This document shows positions 5,626 to 6,360 of a stretch of 6,360 nt of DNA, piece by piece. A program made the position numbers and the translations under genes. Location: NCBI GenBank assembly GCA_030018635.1, contig JASEHU010000127.1, positions 1 through 6,360 on the forward strand, written 5' to 3'. The stretch comes from a bacterium. Its GTDB lineage: Bacteria > UBA9089 > CG2-30-40-21 > SBAY01. The notes below the pieces were generated by a model. It searched no databases, was not told the origin of the DNA, and saw only the letters and a list, made by a program, of their open reading frames with translations. The stretch's first letter is position 1. Every line of letters begins with the position of its first letter.

Positions 5626-5757
5626 TTAGTCCCAAATTCTGTAGCGGTCTCTAATTTCCTCTTTGGATAATAATAGTCGTTCTGACCTCAAATTCAGATT
5701 ATGTTCGAAGAGGTACTTGGGGTCAAACCCAATACTGTTCGGAATGATTAGTGTCTT
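5626..5757 (-). pseudogene. Possible C-terminal gene fossil of 43 codons without a start
   Basis: A minus frame is open from 5757 to TAA 5628-5626. The reading passes from the terminal repeat of the mobile element (5745-5709; NSIGFDPKYL) into unique DNA, coding FEHNLNLRSERLLL then SKEEIRDRYRIWD. The part outside the element has the charged, helix-like composition of a real protein end and sits in otherwise non-coding DNA. It has no ATG, GTG or TTG start at a useful place and no SD. It could be the leftover end of a gene broken by the element, or a chance open frame. I do not recognise the family. The rest of 5600-5708 shows nothing else. Confidence 0.25.
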
Positions 5758-6014
5758 TTAGAATACATCCCACATTTACCTTTCTCAAGTTCCGTTAGGA
5801 ACATAATATCGGTAGAAAACCCGTAGGCAAATCAATCAGTTCCGTAGGAACGACATATTTTCAAACCGATTGAATTTTAAATATATCATGCCTACGGCAT
5901 TTATGTTTGGATGATATTTATTGCTACCGATATGGTATCCCTACGGGATATGTAATAATAAGGTATTAAGGAAATTTATTCCGAACAGTATTGGGTTTGA
6001 CCCCAAGTACCTCT
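5709..6014. mobile_element. Non-coding MITE-like element with perfect 37-bp terminal inverted repeats
   Basis: Bases 5709-5745 and 5978-6014 are exact reverse complements (37 bp; outer end AGAGGTACTTGGGGTC, inner end CTGTTCGGAAT). The ~232-bp interior has no ORF of note but holds nested structure: ATATCGGTAG at 5806-5815 against CTACCGATAT at 5924-5933, and CCGTAGGCA at 5821-5829 against TGCCTACGG at 5889-5897. It also holds four small palindromes: TTCCGTTAGGAA (5790-5801), TTCCGTAGGAA (5840-5850), TGCCTACGGCA (5889-5899) and TATCCCTACGGGATA (5936-5950). A second partial copy at 1442-1509 shows the family is dispersed. No clear target-site duplication is visible. It begins 7 bases after the stop codon of the right-hand permease. 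With no transposase gene it would need one supplied in trans, and its folded RNA may act as an insulator or terminator. Confidence 0.8.
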
Positions 6015-6021
6015 GAAATAT

Positions 6022-6360
6022 TTATTCATACTTTACCGCCACTGCTGGTGGTATTTTGGATGCACGAATTGCAGGATATAAGCTGCTTAAAATCCCTACC
6101 AAAAATACAAAGATACTACTTATGATTATACCGTAAATAGGGATGGAGAATTTCCCTGATAATACTTTGGATATCACCAAGTAAGACACTACAACTCCTA
6201 CCACTACTCCAATGACTATTCCAATAGAGCAAATTGTAACACCTTCAGCTAAAAATTGTAGGAATATATCCTTTCTCTTTGCTCCAAAGGCACGACGAAT
6301 ACCTATCTCACTTACCCTTTTATGAACAGAGATAAGCATCATACTGGTTAAGATAATACC
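6022..6360 (-). CDS. MacB/FtsX-family ABC transporter permease, C-terminal part only
   Basis: The last 112 residues of a permease whose start is beyond the right edge; the frame is open to base 6360 (GIILTS precedes the first in-window Met), so this is a partial gene and not a short protein. It shows the end of a membrane helix, the coupling motif HKRVSEIGIRRAFGAKRKD that docks on the ATPase, two more membrane helices and the typical MacB ending YPAIRASKIPPAVAVKYE. It is closely related to the permease at 1-1425: by hand alignment about 57 of 87 shared residues are identical, and the DNA is also visibly similar. Its ATPase would be outside the window or shared with the gene at 1644-2324. A repeat element begins 7 bases after the stop; no ordinary terminator is visible there. 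Confidence 0.93.
   Translation of the reverse strand, partial: GIILTSMMLISVHKRVSEIGIRRAFGAKRKDIFLQFLAEGVTICSIGIVIGVVVGVVVSYLVISKVLSGKFSIPIYGIIISSIFVFLVGILSSLYPAIRASKIPPAVAVKYE

Noticed and set aside
5498..5950. CRISPR array, considered because of repeated short motifs.
   Set aside because: The AGGAT repeats are a contiguous microsatellite and the CCGTAGG palindromes are unevenly spaced and divergent; there are no regular repeats and spacers.

Overview
The window is about 6.4 kb of AT-rich bacterial DNA. Every convincing gene is on the minus strand, so transcription runs from high to low coordinates. It holds most of a locus for ABC transporters of the MacB/LolCDE/FtsX superfamily, together with one small predicted secreted protein. 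No rRNA, tRNA, CRISPR array, transposase or integrase was seen. The organism cannot be named from the sequence. MacB-type permeases, strong Shine-Dalgarno (SD) sites, a textbook sigma-70 promoter and many short palindromic repeats (CCGTAGG-type, and CCCCCTTTATTAAGGGGG-type) suggest a low-to-moderate-GC, repeat-rich environmental bacterium. It is probably Gram-negative (anammox planctomycetes or a similar candidate lineage would fit), but this is an impression.

Layout in the direction of transcription: (1) 6360-6022, the C-terminal end of a MacB-like permease that continues beyond the window. (2) 6021-5163, about 860 bases without a large gene. This stretch contains a ~306-bp element bounded by perfect 37-bp inverted repeats (5709-6014), a near-consensus promoter (5599-5571), a 24-codon ORF with a strong SD (5540-5466), an intrinsic terminator (about 5446-5415) and an operator-like palindrome cluster (5225-5261). 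(3) 5156-4713, a 147-residue protein with a signal peptide and an aromatic C-terminus. (4) A 15-bp perfect hairpin (4655-4697). (5) 4592-3528 and 3522-2326, two different FtsX-type permeases, then 2324-1644, their ATPase; these three genes are separated by only 5 and 1 bases and form an operon. (6) 1643-1426, an intergenic gap filled with repeat debris: a 68-bp copy of the end of the 5709-6014 element and a ~109-bp imperfect hairpin repeat. (7) 1425 to the left edge, a second MacB-like permease, 475 residues visible. It is a close paralogue of gene (1), about 57/87 identical residues over the shared part by hand alignment.

Inference on function: two non-identical permease subunits and one complete ATPase make a plausible heterodimeric exporter or resistance pump. 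The small secreted protein encoded just before them may be its cargo or the molecule it responds to. The architecture (signal-peptide-bearing small protein, then FtsX-type membrane protein(s), then a ~226-residue ATPase) recalls lactococcin-972-type bacteriocin loci. There the membrane protein is normally one long polypeptide; here the equivalent would be split in two. The small protein itself is not recognisably lactococcin 972, so this remains a hypothesis. The flanking MacB paralogues may use the same ATPase or ATPases outside the window.
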